The notes below the pieces were generated by a model. That model saw only the letters and a list, made by a program, of their open reading frames with translations. It did not search any database and was not told where the DNA came from. From the NCBI GenBank assembly GCA_039798005.1, contig JBDKGV010000160.1, positions 1 through 8,037 on the forward strand: a DNA stretch of 8,037 nt, given 5' to 3'. The first letter of the stretch is position 1. Each line of letters begins with the position of its first letter. Positions 1 through 7,364 of the stretch are shown here, piece by piece. The stretch comes from JBDKGV01 sp039798005. GTDB taxonomy: Bacteria > Fibrobacterota > Fibrobacteria > UBA5070. Made by a program: the position numbers and the translations under genes.

Positions 1-2601
1 GATGATCTGGCCCTTGCCGTACGGCAAAAGCTGGATGTCGCCCATGAAGTCCCAACCGCCGGTCTCGGACTGCAAGCCCGCAAAGCCCGCGACGATCTTG
101 GCCTTGGGGATCCTCGAAAGGGTCCACGCCGGCAGGATGTCGGCATACACTTCACTGGCCAGCGCATTGGAAGGCAAGCGCGCAAAGAGCGCCGAGTCCG
201 CAAGATAGTGGTAGCCTTCGCCACCGGCCGAAGCGCCGGAATGGACGCTCACCTGGAAATCCAAGTCGCCGTGGCGATTGAGGAAGCGGGCATCTTCCGG
301 AGAAAGCGGCGCAAACACGAGCGTCAAGCCTCCGTAGGCCTCATCCAGAAGATCCTTGAGACGCTTGGAATCAAACGCCGCCACCTGTTCGATGAGGGCC
401 GCCTTGGCCTGATCGTTCGACCAGCGCTGGATCGCCGGGAAATCGCCCAGCAACCGGAACGTGTTGGCCGCCTGATCCAATTGCACCGCGTGCGGCACAT
501 AGAAGGCCTCGACGGTGTGGAACAGCTCGCGGTTGTTGCGCGAGAGCTGCATGTCGAAGCTGAAGCTGCCCTTCTCGTCGCCCACCGGGAACTCGAACTT
601 GCCCAGCGAGGAAAGGCCGCGCTCCGAGGAGGCCGGCAGCGATTCCTGATGCCAGATGCGTCCGTTGTTGCCCTTCACGCGCAGGAGCAGCGCGTAGTCG
701 CCCGTTCCCGTTTCGTTGGCAAAATGGATGCGTACCCCGGCCGACTGCATCGTGTAGGGCGTGCGCACGGCGGCATCGGCGACCACACGGGTGTGGCGAT
801 TGTAGCGTTTGAACCAATCGAAGCCAGGCTTGGTCTGTCCGGCAAGGCCCACGAGACCCGAAGAATGCTTGGGGGTATCGGCCCACTGGTGCACGATCCA
901 GCCCGCGCAACGCGGATTGACCATGAGCGCATCGGCCTGGCGCAGCGTGGCTTGGCCACCGATCTGCTGGCACGCGGCCGCAAATTGCGAGGTGTTCCAG
1001 ATCCCGGAAAGCCCTGCATCGGAAAGCGACGCGGAACACTTCTGGGACATGGCCTTGTAGGCCTTCTCCTGCTCGGAGGTCGGCTTGACCAAGGCGTTCA
1101 AGGTGGAATCGGGATCCAGAAGCGATGGCACACTGATGCGCGCCGCCAAGAACTTGCCCGTGCCCACCTTGGACTTCTGGAGCTTCTTCCAGAAAAGCGA
1201 ATCGCCAAGTCCCTGCGCCACAAGATCCGAGGGGTCCTTGCCATGCAGGTGGCGCGAAAGGAAGGTCTGACGGGCCACCGAAACGGGGGCGGGCAGACGG
1301 AAGCGATGGAGCTCCAAGGCGCCTGCGGACTTGCTGCCCGAAGTGACGGCCACCACCGGATCTTGGGTCGGGGTGCGCCCGACTTCAAGACGGGTGCCGG
1401 AGCAATGCGCCACCACCGTGCGCGGCATGTCCTTGCGAACCCCCTTGGGGGCCAGATCGTTGCGGGCTGCAAGCAGGTCGCGCAGCCACTCCTTGGAGGA
1501 ATTCTCCAGGTAGCGCCCCGGCACATCGGCACCGGCAAAGCCCAGCACATTGGCGTGGAACTCCTGACGCAGGATCAGGCGAGCGCTGTGCGCGACGGCA
1601 TCATCGTGATTGGCGGGGTCGATGCTGCCCAGGCCAAGGTTCTGGATGACAAGCAAACCGGCCTGAAGGGCTCCGATCAGGAAGCTTTCCGGGAACGGTG
1701 CCGAGGCGGGGAACACCGCATTGAACCCCGCATCCTTCATGCGCGCAAATTCCGATTTGGGATTGGCACAGGAAAGGAATCCGGCCTGTCCGGCGGCATC
1801 CCAACGCACACCGCGCAAGAAGAGCGGCATGTCATTGAGGGTGATGCCCTTCTCGACCCACACCGGAGCGGCAAAGGCGAACGGCACCTTCCAGACCTGC
1901 ACGCCATCGAGCGAAAGTTCCAGCTGATAGACCTGCGGCTGCTCAGGGGTCCAGGACACGCAGTTCGGCACCTCGAACTCGAGCTCAGAGGATGCATTGT
2001 CGGCTGCCAGCACAAGTTCGCGCGTGAAGCCGTTCTTTTGATTGTCCGGGCTCTGCAACTTGAAGGAAAGTTGGGCTTTCTGCCCTTTCTTGCCGACCAA
2101 GTCCAGGGAGATGCGCACCCGCTCGGTATGGAAGTCAGGACGCACCGCCACATCGCGCAGCACCACACCGACCACCGAGAGGACCTTGGGAGGCGTCCAA
2201 AGGGCTGGCCCCATTTCCAGAGCCTCACCTTCACCGGCACCCCAAGCCAATTGGGACTGTCCTGCCACCCCTTGGATCTCCAAGGCAAGGTCCAAGGTCG
2301 CCGCACCGGTATGCTCGGAAAGGTCCAGCACCGCAGGAGTCCAAGGAGGCAAGGTCTCCGTGTGCTGTCCACCGACCAGCACCTTGACCGGCCCGTTGGA
2401 GCAGGGCACACGCAAGTGGAGGCTGCCCTTCAGATAATCCTTGCCGGCACGCAACGTGGTCGCAAAGACGGTCGTTGCTGCGCCAGCTTCGGCGGGGGTT
2501 CCCACCGAAGGGAACGATGTCGGGGAAGGAGAGGTCAGTTTGCCTGCTCCGTCGCGACTGGCGCGAGTCCAGCCGGAGTCCACTTCCTGCCAATTCTTCA
2601 T
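1..2601 (-). CDS. GH2-like (glycoside hydrolase family 2-fold) protein, 3' end beyond window, probably catalytically inactive
   Basis: The frame is open for 867 codons from an ATG at 2599-2601 to the window edge, so the C-terminus is missing. The start is firm: an in-frame TGA lies seven codons upstream with no other start codon between, and GGGAG sits four bases before the ATG. The layout is that of GH2 beta-galactosidase/mannosidase-type proteins. There is an N-terminal beta-sandwich (about residues 40-150) and an Ig-like domain (about 150-245). LNDMPLFLRGVRWD (255-268) matches the usual entry into the TIM barrel. The barrel end (567-602) has GWIVHQWAD, then GLVGLAGQTKPGFDWFKR, like the family's W-x-x-x-D and G-x-x-KPAY-x-x-xR pattern. 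Beta-rich and amidotransferase-like segments follow, ending in GDIQLLPYGKGQII. The acid/base motif (normally NE) reads AGADV at 356-360, and the usual nucleophile motif (SE-x-G) reads AARIS at 486-490, so catalysis is doubtful. No signal peptide or membrane segment is visible, which implies a cytoplasmic location. The fold is fairly certain from pattern; substrate and role are unknown. Confidence 0.72.
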   Translation of the reverse strand, partial: MKNWQEVDSGWTRASRDGAGKLTSPSPTSFPSVGTPAEAGAATTVFATTLRAGKDYLKGSLHLRVPCSNGPVKVLVGGQHTETLPPWTPAVLDLSEHTGAATLDLALEIQGVAGQSQLAWGAGEGEALEMGPALWTPPKVLSVVGVVLRDVAVRPDFHTERVRISLDLVGKKGQKAQLSFKLQSPDNQKNGFTRELVLAADNASSELEFEVPNCVSWTPEQPQVYQLELSLDGVQVWKVPFAFAAPVWVEKGITLNDMPLFLRGVRWDAAGQAGFLSCANPKSEFARMKDAGFNAVFPASAPFPESFLIGALQAGLLVIQNLGLGSIDPANHDDAVAHSARLILRQEFHANVLGFAGADVPGRYLENSSKEWLRDLLAARNDLAPKGVRKDMPRTVVAHCSGTRLEVGRTPTQDPVVAVTSGSKSAGALELHRFRLPAPVSVARQTFLSRHLHGKDPSDLVAQGLGDSLFWKKLQKSKVGTGKFLAARISVPSLLDPDSTLNALVKPTSEQEKAYKAMSQKCSASLSDAGLSGIWNTSQFAAACQQIGGQATLRQADALMVNPRCAGWIVHQWADTPKHSSGLVGLAGQTKPGFDWFKRYNRHTRVVADAAVRTPYTMQSAGVRIHFANETGTGDYALLLRVKGNNGRIWHQESLPASSERGLSSLGKFEFPVGDEKGSFSFDMQLSRNNRELFHTVEAFYVPHAVQLDQAANTFRLLGDFPAIQRWSNDQAKAALIEQVAAFDSKRLKDLLDEAYGGLTLVFAPLSPEDARFLNRHGDLDFQVSVHSGASAGGEGYHYLADSALFARLPSNALASEVYADILPAWTLSRIPKAKIVAGFAGLQSETGGWDFMGDIQLLPYGKGQII

Positions 2602-2808
2602 CGTGCTCCCATTTCGGAATCATCACAAAAGCCAAAGCTTGAAGAAGTTCATGCCCAGACTGGACAGAATCTCTCCTAGCGGCTAAAAATGCAAAAAATC
2701 CCCCCTGGAAACGAAAACCCCCGAAAAATTCCCCAAACACTTGCCCTGAGCAAAAAGAAAGGGCCGGACTTGTGGTCCGACCCCGTTCCATTCACTGCAA
2801 AGATCGGA
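2602..2808. other. Intergenic region between secDF and the GH2-like gene
   Basis: This 207-base gap holds the secDF terminator (2752-2783) and a tract at 2700-2746 that on the minus strand alternates G-runs of 3 to 6 with T-rich spacers. It must also contain the promoter of the GH2-like gene if that gene is transcribed separately. I found no convincing -35/-10 pair; the best is TTGCAT with a 17-base spacer to GATTCT, which is weak. No small ORF with a supported start was seen. Confidence 0.5.
2752..2783 (-). terminator. Rho-independent terminator of secDF
   Basis: On the minus strand GGGTCGGAC (2775-2783) pairs with GTCCGGCCC (2761-2769) over nine base pairs, one of them T-G, around a five-base loop. 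The stem is followed at once by a T-rich tail, TTTCTTTTT (2752-2760). It begins 26 bases after the secDF stop codon, where an intrinsic terminator is expected. It separates secDF from the GH2-like gene. Confidence 0.88.
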
Positions 2809-5538
2809 TCAGGCTTGGCGGACCCGGGCCTCGGCGCGTGGCTGAGCCTTGGGATCCTCCATGCCCGCGGCGCCGCGACGACGCACCCACCACACCACGA
2901 TGGGCGAGGAGATCGCGATCGAGGAGTAGGTGCCCACGAGAATGCCGAAGGTCAGCGCAAGCGAGAAGTTGCGCAGGGTGGGACCGCCCAAGGCCCACAG
3001 GACCACAGTCACAAGCAGGGTTGCGATCGAGGTCATGATGGTGCGTGAGAGCGTCTCGTTGATGGCGTTGTTGACCAGCTTCTCGAAGTCTTCCTTGCGA
3101 TACTTGCCCGCATCCTCACGGATACGGTCGAAGATCACGATGGTGTCGTTCAAGGAGTAACCGATCAGCGTGAGCAAGGCCGCGATGACGGTCATGTCCA
3201 CTTCGATATCAAGGACGATGAACAGGCCCAGCGTCATGATGGTGTCGTGGATCAGGGTGAGCACGCCCGCGATGCCAAAGCCCAAGCCGTTCTTGCCGAA
3301 GCGGAACCAGACATAGAACACGATGATGACAAGGGACAGGAGTGCCGAAAGAATGGCGTCCTTGCGCAGTTCCGAACCGATCTTCGGACCCACGGATTCC
3401 GTACCCAGGATCTTCACGGCAGGATAATCCTTGCCCAGAGTCTCCATCACGGTGCGCTGCGACTTGACGGTGGCTTCCTGAGCCTTGGCGCCCTCGAGCT
3501 CATCGCTCTTGAAACCGATCGAATAGGTTTGATCGGCACCGAGTCCCAAGGTCTTGACCATCACGCCTTCGAGTCCGGCCTTCTCCAAGGAGGCGGCCAT
3601 TTCATCCGAAGTGAGCTTGCCCTTGTAGTCGACCGTCATCATCACGCCACCGGAGAAGTCGATACCCCAGTTGAGCGCCGACTTGCCTTGGATCACATGG
3701 ACACCCATGAAGATCAGAATCACGGCACCGACCGCGACCGAAGCCATGCCGATCTTGCGGGCGCTGCCCAGGATGTCAAGCTTGGCACGCTCGAAGAAGT
3801 CGATCGACTTGCCGATCGAGAGCACCTTGCGGTCGCGCTTGGAAAGCCACATGTCAAAGACGATGCGCGTGCAGAACAGGGCGGTGAACATCGAGACGAT
3901 GATACCGATGGTCAGGGTCAAGCCAAAGCCCTTGATGGGGCCGGTGCCCAACTGATACAGCACGAAGGCCGTCAGCACGGTGGTCAAGTTGGAGTCGAAA
4001 ATGGCCGAGAAGGCTCGCTTGTAGCCCGCATCGATCGCGGCTTTCACGGCCTTGCCGGCGCGCAACTCCTCACGGATGCGCTCGTAGATCAGAACGTTCG
4101 CGTCCACGGCCATACCGATGGTCAGCACGGCACCGGCGATGCCGGGAAGCGTGAGCGTCGAGCGGAAGCCCGCCAAGATGGCCAGCAGGAACAGGGCGTT
4201 CAAGATCAATGCGGCATTGGCCACACCACCCGCCATGCGGTACTGGCTGAACATGAACACAAAGACCGCAAGCGTGCCCAAAAGCGCAGCCATCATGCCT
4301 TGGCTGATGTTCTCAGCGCCCAAGGTGGCGCCCACCGAGCGCTCCTCGACGATGCGCATGGGAGCCGGAAGGGCACCTGCACGCAACACGATGGACAACT
4401 GACGGGCTTCGTCGATGTCCTTCATGCCGGTGATCGAGGCGGTTCCGCCGGTGATGCGGCCCTGAATGACCGGAGCACTGAATACGGTGCCGTCCAGCAC
4501 GACGGCGAGCTGGCGACCGATGTTGGCACCGGTGATGCGAGCGAATTCCTTGGGTCCGCGATTCTTGAGCTTGAGCAGGACCTCGGCGGAGCCGTTGTTC
4601 ATGCCGCCCTGAGCCATTTCGGGAACGGCGTCGGCGATGATGTCGCCCTTCATCTCGGCGCGGCGCTTGACCACGTACAGAGTGCGCAGCTTCTTGCCCG
4701 GGCCGGCTTCCATGGCATGACGCCCCCAGAGCAGCTCGGCCTCGGAGGCGCGCAAGGCACCTTGGACATCGGAACGCTTGAGGATCGCATCGACCACGTC
4801 CTTGTTGGACTCTTCGACCGCGATGCTGTTCTGGAAAGGCACCAGGTAGGAGTAGAAGGCGCGAGCCTTGTAGTCCTTGGCCGTTGCCTTCTTGGCGGTA
4901 TCAACCTTGGCAGCCTGCTTCTGGGCGGCGGCCGTGAAGAGCGAACGTGCCGCCTCGGCGGCGCTGTCGCGACGAGCCTTGGAGGAGTCGCTGGCAAGAG
5001 CGGCACTGTCGGACTTGGTCGAATCGACCTTGGCGACGGTGTCCTTCTTGGCCGTATCGTGAGCACCGCGGGAAATCACGGCCTCGATGCGATCCAAGAC
5101 GCTCTTGATGTCGATCTGCTCGCGCACCAGCTTGAATTCAAGCTGAGCGGTGCTGGAAAGGAGCTCCTTGGCCTGATCCGGGTTCACACCGGCCAGTTCG
5201 ACCACAAGACGGCTGTCGCCGCTCTTGCGGACGTCGGGCTCCGACACGCCGAACTGGTCGATGCGGTTGCGCACCACTTCCAGCGAGCGATCGGCCGCGT
5301 CCTTGGCTTCTTCCGGCTTGAGCCCGGACTTGTCCACTTCCAGGACAAGGTGGGTTCCGCCCTGAAGGTCAAGACCCAGCTTGATGGCCTTGGCGGCCAC
5401 TTCAGGGTGCTCGGTGTCGAACTTGGCCCGTTCGGCCAGACTCAATCCCAATGTTCGGAATGTCGGGACCAAGGTCCACAGCGCCAACAGGACAGCGCCA
5501 ACGACTAAGAGAATACGAGAGGTATGCTGCTTGTTCAT
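2809..5538 (-). CDS. secDF: Protein translocase subunit SecDF (single-chain SecD-SecF fusion)
   Basis: This inner-membrane protein is the accessory motor of the Sec translocon, using the proton or sodium gradient to help pull exported proteins across the membrane. The product is 909 residues with the SecD half first. TM1 is at about 8-30, followed by LGLDLQGG (54-61), the SecD signature. The periplasmic P1 domain includes LKNRGPKEFARITG and VLDGTVFSAP (about 323-356). TM2-6 span about 411-562 and include GMAVDAN (475-481), whose Asp479 matches the ion-coupling aspartate. The SecF half starts with a TM at about 595-616, then NWGIDFSGG (623-631), its periplasmic domain, and five TMs from 726 to 884 with IGYSLNDTIVIFDR (792-805). 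A Lys/Ala/Ser/Asp-rich low-complexity stretch occupies about 155-225 inside P1. I chose the ATG at 5538 because AAAAGG lies just upstream and TM1 follows directly. The frame is open to an ATG at 5673, but the added 45 residues do not look like SecD. No yajC lies beside it. Confidence 0.96.
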   Translation of the reverse strand: MNKQHTSRILLVVGAVLLALWTLVPTFRTLGLSLAERAKFDTEHPEVAAKAIKLGLDLQGGTHLVLEVDKSGLKPEEAKDAADRSLEVVRNRIDQFGVSEPDVRKSGDSRLVVELAGVNPDQAKELLSSTAQLEFKLVREQIDIKSVLDRIEAVISRGAHDTAKKDTVAKVDSTKSDSAALASDSSKARRDSAAEAARSLFTAAAQKQAAKVDTAKKATAKDYKARAFYSYLVPFQNSIAVEESNKDVVDAILKRSDVQGALRASEAELLWGRHAMEAGPGKKLRTLYVVKRRAEMKGDIIADAVPEMAQGGMNNGSAEVLLKLKNRGPKEFARITGANIGRQLAVVLDGTVFSAPVIQGRITGGTASITGMKDIDEARQLSIVLRAGALPAPMRIVEERSVGATLGAENISQGMMAALLGTLAVFVFMFSQYRMAGGVANAALILNALFLLAILAGFRSTLTLPGIAGAVLTIGMAVDANVLIYERIREELRAGKAVKAAIDAGYKRAFSAIFDSNLTTVLTAFVLYQLGTGPIKGFGLTLTIGIIVSMFTALFCTRIVFDMWLSKRDRKVLSIGKSIDFFERAKLDILGSARKIGMASVAVGAVILIFMGVHVIQGKSALNWGIDFSGGVMMTVDYKGKLTSDEMAASLEKAGLEGVMVKTLGLGADQTYSIGFKSDELEGAKAQEATVKSQRTVMETLGKDYPAVKILGTESVGPKIGSELRKDAILSALLSLVIIVFYVWFRFGKNGLGFGIAGVLTLIHDTIMTLGLFIVLDIEVDMTVIAALLTLIGYSLNDTIVIFDRIREDAGKYRKEDFEKLVNNAINETLSRTIMTSIATLLVTVVLWALGGPTLRNFSLALTFGILVGTYSSIAISSPIVVWWVRRRGAAGMEDPKAQPRAEARVRQA

Positions 5539-5542
5539 GCCA

Positions 5543-5548
5543 ACCTTT
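5543..5548 (-). promoter_or_regulatory. Shine-Dalgarno sequence that fixes the secDF start
   Basis: On the minus strand AAAAGGTTGGC precedes the ATG at 5538, placing the AAGG core six or so bases from the start codon. No comparable site precedes the longer in-frame start at 5673, so this supports the 909-residue protein. Confidence 0.65.
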
Positions 5549-5594
5549 TCAGACAAAGGCAAAAAACGTCCGGACACGCCGGGCGGATCGGCGT

Positions 5595-5623
5595 AAAATA
5601 GGTCGGCTTTGGCGCTGTGGCAA
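5595..5623 (-). promoter_or_regulatory. Candidate sigma-70-type promoter for secDF
   Basis: On the minus strand TTGCCA (5618-5623) matches the -35 consensus at five of six positions. It is followed, after exactly 17 bases, by TATTTT (5595-5600), which matches the -10 consensus at four of six. Transcription would start near 5588, giving a leader of about 50 bases before the secDF ATG. The spacing and position fit well, but this is a consensus match only. Confidence 0.5.
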
Positions 5624-5730
5624 TGACTGTCACCTTTGAGCTTGCAATAAGCGTGCACAAATGCTCGATACACGCCCCAAATGAGGTGTGACGGAGCAGA
5701 TCAGGCAGGCAACCGTAGCAGGGGGTTTGG

Positions 5731-5743
5731 GGGGCGCAGCCCC
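5731..5743. repeat. Short GC hairpin, GGGGC/GCCCC
   Basis: GGGGC (5731-5735) and GCCCC (5739-5743) form an inverted repeat around GCA. It sits just downstream of the plus-strand tract GGGGGTTTGG (5721-5730). It has no T-tract, so it is not a terminator on its own. It may be one part of the composite hairpin element that fills this gap. Confidence 0.4.
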
Positions 5744-5783
5744 ACAGGCGAGGGGGTGCGCGGACGCCTTGGCCGAACGGCTG

Positions 5784-5820
5784 AAAACGACGAAGGGACG
5801 CAAGATCTTGCGTCCCTTCG
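5784..5820 (-). terminator. Perfect 30-bp palindrome, probable purF terminator
   Basis: The half-site CGAAGGGACGCAAGA (5791-5805) is followed directly by its exact reverse complement (5806-5820). As RNA it would fold into a stem of about 13 base pairs with a GAUC loop. On the minus strand the stem is followed by TCGTTTTC, with the T-run at 5784-5787, so it can end transcripts from purF, whose stop is 59 bases upstream. There is no T-run on the plus-strand side. The T-tract is short for an intrinsic terminator. The perfect symmetry, with AGATCT at the centre, would also suit a dispersed palindromic repeat. Confidence 0.6.
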
Positions 5821-5852
5821 AGAGAAACCGACGAGGCCGAGGCTGGAGCGCA

Positions 5853-5868
5853 GGGGGAGACTTCCCCC
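5853..5868. repeat. GC hairpin just after the purF stop
   Basis: GGGGGA (5853-5858) and TCCCCC (5863-5868) form a six-bp stem around GACT, beginning 11 bases past the purF stop codon on the minus strand. No T-tract follows, so it is not an intrinsic terminator. It could protect the mRNA 3' end or belong to the composite element in this gap. Confidence 0.45.
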
Positions 5869-5879
5869 ACCAGAGCGTG

Positions 5880-7277
5880 TTACAGGCCCAGTTGCATCTG
5901 ACGAACGGGCTTGTCCAGCTCGCCGTCCGGATACACACCCGAGAAGCAGCCCGTGCAGAAGTTGCCTTCAAGCTCCCTAGCCGCGGAGACCATGCCTTCG
6001 GTGGAGAGATACCCCAGCGAATCGATGTTCAGGTACTTCACGGTGTCTTCGATGCTCATGTTCGAGGCCAAGAGCTCGGACTCGGTCGGGAAGTCCATGC
6101 CGTAGAAGCAGGGCTGGCGAACCGGAGGCGAACTGATGCGCACATGGATTTCCGTGGCACCGGCTTCGCGGATCATCTTGCAAAGGCTGCGCAGGGTCGT
6201 GCCGCGCACGATGGAATCGTCCACCAGCACCACGCGACGGCCCTTGAGCACGCCCACGATGGGATTGAACTTGAGCTTGACCTTCATCTCGCGGCCGCTC
6301 TGGGTCGGATCGATGAAGGTGCGGCCCACATAGTGGTTGCGCAAGAGACCGATTTCGAACTTGATGCCCGAGCGGTGGGAATAGCCCAGCGCCGCGGTGT
6401 TCGAGCTGTCGGGGACGGCGATGACGACATCGGCGTTGGCCGGCTGCTCCATGGCCAGCTGCTTGCCCAAGCGGCGGCGCACCTTGTCGCAGGAATGCCC
6501 GAAGATCATGCTGTCGGGGCGCGAGAAGTACACGAATTCGAAGATGCAGTGCGCGTGCTTGCGCGGCTCGGCAAAGCGCAGCGACTTGGTGCCGTTGGCG
6601 TCGATGACCAGAAGTTCGCCCGGCTCGATGTCGCGCACGTAGGTGCCGCCCAACAGGTCGAAGGCGCAGGACTCGGAGGCGACCATCCAGGTCTCGTCCA
6701 CGCGCCCCAGGCACAGCGGACGCACGCCCAGCGGATCGCGAGCCACGAACATGCGGTCCTGCGACAGGAGAAGCAGGGAGAAGGAGCCCTTGAGCAGCAT
6801 GAGCGACTGGCGTACGGCCTCGGTCAAGTCGGCTTCAGGGTTGCGGGCGATCAAGTGGAGCACGGCCTCGGTGTCCGAGGTGCTCTGGAAGATGTGGCCC
6901 AGGTCCTCCATCTCGCGGCGCAGTTGCTTGGCGTTGAACAGGTTGCCATTGTGGGCCACCGACAACATGCCGCGCTTGTGCGTGATCAGGAACGGTTGGG
7001 CATTGGTCAGCGAGCTGCTGCCCGATGTGCTGTAACGCACATGCCCGATCGAAGCCTGACCCGGCAGGGTCCCGCTTCGCTCCAGTTCCGCCGTGAGTTC
7101 GGTCACGAGCCCCATGCGGCGCGTCAAGCGAATGGTCTTGCCATCCGTGGTCGCGACACCGGCGCTCTCTTGCCCGCGATGCTGCATGGCAAAAAGACCC
7201 ATCACCACGCTCTGGCAGGAGCGATCGCTCCCCCAGATACCCATGACACCGCATTCCTCGTGAAGTTCATCACTCAT
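5880..7277 (-). CDS. purF: Amidophosphoribosyltransferase (glutamine PRPP amidotransferase)
   Basis: PurF catalyses the first committed step of de novo purine synthesis in the cytoplasm: glutamine plus PRPP gives 5-phosphoribosylamine, glutamate and pyrophosphate. The protein is 465 residues, normal for the family. An eight-residue propeptide precedes Cys9 (CGVMGIWG), the N-terminal nucleophile exposed by self-processing. The glutaminase domain shows MQHRGQESAG (31-40), GHVRYSTSG (78-86), AHNGNL (108-113) and TSDTEAV (133-139). The C-terminal half has the PRPP loop VVLVDDSIVRGTT (349-361). Cysteines at 244, 390, 441 and 444 match the four ligands of the [4Fe-4S] cluster in the Bacillus subtilis-type enzyme, so this is the oxygen-sensitive, processed class. 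The start is fixed by Cys9; there is no ATG, GTG or TTG in frame between it and the upstream gene's stop. The ribosome binding site is poor, with GGAG 15 bases before the ATG. No other pur gene is in view. Confidence 0.97.
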   Translation of the reverse strand: MSDELHEECGVMGIWGSDRSCQSVVMGLFAMQHRGQESAGVATTDGKTIRLTRRMGLVTELTAELERSGTLPGQASIGHVRYSTSGSSSLTNAQPFLITHKRGMLSVAHNGNLFNAKQLRREMEDLGHIFQSTSDTEAVLHLIARNPEADLTEAVRQSLMLLKGSFSLLLLSQDRMFVARDPLGVRPLCLGRVDETWMVASESCAFDLLGGTYVRDIEPGELLVIDANGTKSLRFAEPRKHAHCIFEFVYFSRPDSMIFGHSCDKVRRRLGKQLAMEQPANADVVIAVPDSSNTAALGYSHRSGIKFEIGLLRNHYVGRTFIDPTQSGREMKVKLKFNPIVGVLKGRRVVLVDDSIVRGTTLRSLCKMIREAGATEIHVRISSPPVRQPCFYGMDFPTESELLASNMSIEDTVKYLNIDSLGYLSTEGMVSAARELEGNFCTGCFSGVYPDGELDKPVRQMQLGL

Positions 7278-7334
7278 GGGTGCGCAAGATAGCTCCCCGA
7301 AGGCCGCTGGGCGCTCCCTCCGGTGCAGAAGATG

Positions 7335-7362
7335 AAAAACCGCATCCCGTCCGTCGCGATGC
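7335..7362 (-). terminator. Weak terminator-like hairpin after the transporter gene
   Basis: On the minus strand GCATC (7358-7362) pairs with GATGC (7342-7346). A possible inner CG/CG pair lies beyond one mismatch. GG and then TTTTT (7335-7339) follow. It starts two bases after the transporter's stop codon. The stem is short, so it may only weaken readthrough into purF. Confidence 0.35.
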
Positions 7363-7364
7363 CC

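Larger units (their letters stand above)
5539..5879. other. Intergenic region between purF and secDF, hairpin-rich
   Basis: No gene is supported in this 341-base gap. From the purF side it holds a GC hairpin at 5853-5868, a perfect 30-bp palindrome at 5791-5820, a GGGGC/GCCCC hairpin at 5731-5743 within a G-rich tract on the plus strand (5721-5734), and then a less GC-rich part carrying the candidate secDF promoter (5595-5623). Reading frames crossing it give low-complexity products and lack ribosome binding sites. Confidence 0.6.

Noticed and set aside
208..2679. 823-codon plus-strand open reading frame
   Set aside because: It lies opposite the GH2-like gene, which covers nearly its whole length with recognisable GH2 motifs. 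The plus-strand product is rich in Arg, Gly, His and Gln without any family motif, as expected of an antisense frame in GC-rich DNA.
3247..5508. 753-codon plus-strand open reading frame
   Set aside because: It is antisense to secDF, whose identity is certain. The product is a Gly/His/Asp/Gln-rich string with no domain and no membrane or signal pattern.
5561..5593. Possible attenuator in the secDF leader
   Set aside because: On the minus strand a CCGG/CCGG pair (5570-5573 with 5579-5582) precedes a run of six T, but the stem is only four base pairs. A competing CGCCG/CGGCG pair extends upstream of the predicted transcript start. Too weak to call.
5539..5673. 45-residue N-terminal extension of SecDF from an upstream ATG
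   Set aside because: The extension is Cys/His-rich and not SecD-like, overlaps the candidate promoter, and lacks a ribosome binding site, whereas the ATG at 5538 has one and leads directly into TM1.
5688..7292. 534-codon plus-strand open reading frame
   Set aside because: It is antisense to purF and runs through the hairpin block. The product shows no family resemblance and has no supported ribosome binding site.
7278..7364. PurR-type operator or purine riboswitch upstream of purF
   Set aside because: The gap is only 87 bases. I saw no paired PurR-box-like inverted repeat and no three-way junction resembling a purine riboswitch.
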